This document shows, piece after piece, positions 1 through 64,000 of a stretch of DNA of 64,000 nucleotides. The DNA is from Strongylocentrotus purpuratus (lineage: Eukaryota > Echinodermata > Echinoidea > Camarodonta > Strongylocentrotidae). Within the stretch, counting starts at the first letter, position 1. Every line of letters starts with the position of its first letter. Position numbers and translations under genes: made by a program. The notes beneath the pieces are model-generated. The model was not told the DNA's origin. It ran no database searches and saw only the letters and a program-made list of their open reading frames with translations. The stretch covers positions 24,242,095 to 24,306,094 of the forward strand of contig NW_022145606.1 in the NCBI RefSeq assembly GCF_000002235.5. Reading direction: 5' to 3'.

Positions 1-472
1 ATGACACTCTTACCACCACCAATGAATCATAAGAAGTAGGTGTAGGCTGTCAAAATAAGAACGATGATGACCAAATGAAACAAACATCAAAATAAACAGT
101 ATGAACAATTTAAGAAGGAAAAGAATAAAAAAAAAACATATCTGCCATCATCATTAAAATTACATGCATGATTCAAATGCACACGAAAAAAAATACTCAT
201 TACAAGATATCGATATTTCATATGGTACACTCTTGAAAAGTAGGCACGATTAAGTTGTTAAATTATGTATTATTGCAAATAATTTCACAGTTTATAACAA
301 TATTAGTATTATACACAATTCATGTGATAAGTCACAAACAAAATATAGGTGCACTATCGGCTTATCATTTACTGAATCCATTAGGCGTTATTTCGCTTGC
401 GTTATTATCTCGTATCTCTGAAGGTAAAATTAACTAATACCTACTGTATGGACGTAATGTTTGCAATGATCA

Positions 473-739
473 GTTTTAGCTCACTCTTTTCTACGATATA
501 AGTTTCGCATGGCACATCAGACCAGGTCAGAGGCTGACGCATTCATACGTCCATAAATGTCGCATCAGATACGACGGGTGCAAACAAAGAGTATATTAAA
601 AGAAATAGTGAAGTTATTTTAAGCTCGCTCTCTTCTGCGATGTACATCTAGCAAGGCACATCAAAGACCATGTCATTGGTCGACGCAGTCATCCGTCAAT
701 AAATGACGCATCGAATACAACGGGTACATCAAATAGTAT
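473..739. repeat. Two-copy tandem repeat, period about 143 bp
   Basis: Copy one (473-595) and copy two (616-739) share 'agctcnctct', 'ggcacatca', 'gacgcattcat/gacgcagtcat', 'ccataaatg/tcaataaatg' and 'acgggtncaa' blocks, at roughly three-quarters identity by eye. The expected next exon (MAM 21 c) is not in this stretch. Nothing is recognised in 1-472. Confidence 0.65.
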
Positions 740-778
740 CTGAACATAAACAATTCAGTTAAGGGCGTTAAAACTCAC

Positions 779-63379
<62,601 letters not shown>

Positions 63380-64000
63380 CTGTAAAAAAAGAGATATTAA
63401 AGTTATAGACCAGTTTTGAAAACGCCCCCTCCCCCCCAAAATAATTGGAAGCTCTTCATACCAATCATGTGAGATAATACATTTTGACTAATACGTGATG
63501 ATACAAATTTTGCCGGGAAACCGCCTATTAATTGATATATTTGGTAAATTATCATATTGATCTGGCCTGGATAGTTATCGCTAATGCACCTCAACATTGA
63601 ACATTTGGGCATATATTTCTGTTTTTTGCGAATTTAGGTTAAAAGGAATGCCATGGAGCTAATCAACCCGACAATGAAATTTCGACAAGTGAATAGGAAG
63701 ACAGCACTTTGGTACTATATTCTATATAGTTCAGGTCCAGGTTAAAGTCATTTTTTTAAGCCTTGGGAAAAATCCGAACATCTTGTGTGAATTTGACAAT
63801 TATGTGTTGTTTTTTTTGCATGAACAACCGGAAACAACGATCTTGAAGCATAATCATACCCTCTCGCTATCTGCAGCAATCTATATGCAATTTCGATAAT
63901 TACCAACGCGTCCCATGGCAACTGGAGCGCAAGTGCTTCTGAAGAGAGGTTAATTCCCAAATTAACGATGCCTAAATTATTATTTTATTCATCTTTCGGC
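63380..64000. other. Upstream intron, nothing recognised
   Basis: Sequence 5' of MAM 1 exon a. AT-rich, with no MAM exon, domain or repeat I recognise. The preceding module lies outside the window. Confidence 0.6.

Noticed and set aside
1-778. Expected exon c of MAM 21
   Set aside because: No frame with an EGxxG...DIAIDD...C pattern and flanking splice sites is present; only a two-copy tandem repeat is seen.

Overview
This window is animal nuclear DNA. It is AT-rich, intron-rich and full of short interspersed repeats. Nearly all its coding content is the inside of one very long gene on the minus strand that encodes back-to-back MAM domains (meprin/A5/PTPmu-type extracellular adhesion domains). 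Three signs point to a marine deuterostome-like invertebrate, most plausibly an echinoderm: the large MAM array, a tyrosine-recombinase retrotransposon, and tRNA-derived SINEs with a 'gtgcccttcggtaaggca'-type tail. This is inference; I see no species marker.

The gene runs right to left from 63379 to 779 and continues beyond both edges. I can place 64 exons coding for about 3,540 residues: 20 complete MAM domains, two exons of a 21st, and one stand-alone Pro/Thr-rich linker exon. Every complete module is in frame and starts and ends in intron phase 1. The usual layout is exon a (phase 1-1, first two Cys and the DDFDW segment), exon b (1-0, the FWYHMYG segment and third Cys) and exon c (0-1, the DIAIDD segment and fourth Cys). 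Several modules use other intron positions. The modules fall into a three-domain register with signs of a six-domain higher-order copy, so the array probably grew by block duplication. No LDLa, EGF, transmembrane, signal-peptide or terminal exon is visible.

The introns hold the rest. In the intron between MAM 20 and MAM 21, antisense to the gene, lies a young Ngaro/PAT-like element (2638-6735) with split direct repeats. Next to it is a tandem cluster of four tRNA-Gln(UUG) genes; a fifth copy sits near 15.4 kb. Other introns hold LINE ends, three copies of one MITE, other inverted-repeat elements, SINE-like pieces, and long GA/CT tracts that mostly read CT on the gene's sense strand.

The most unusual feature is repeated partial exon duplication. 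Decayed tandem copies of half-exons lie beside their parent exons at three places: five copies next to MAM 21 exon a, four next to MAM 16 exon b, and one next to MAM 10 exon a. They look like fossils of the same local duplication that may drive array growth.
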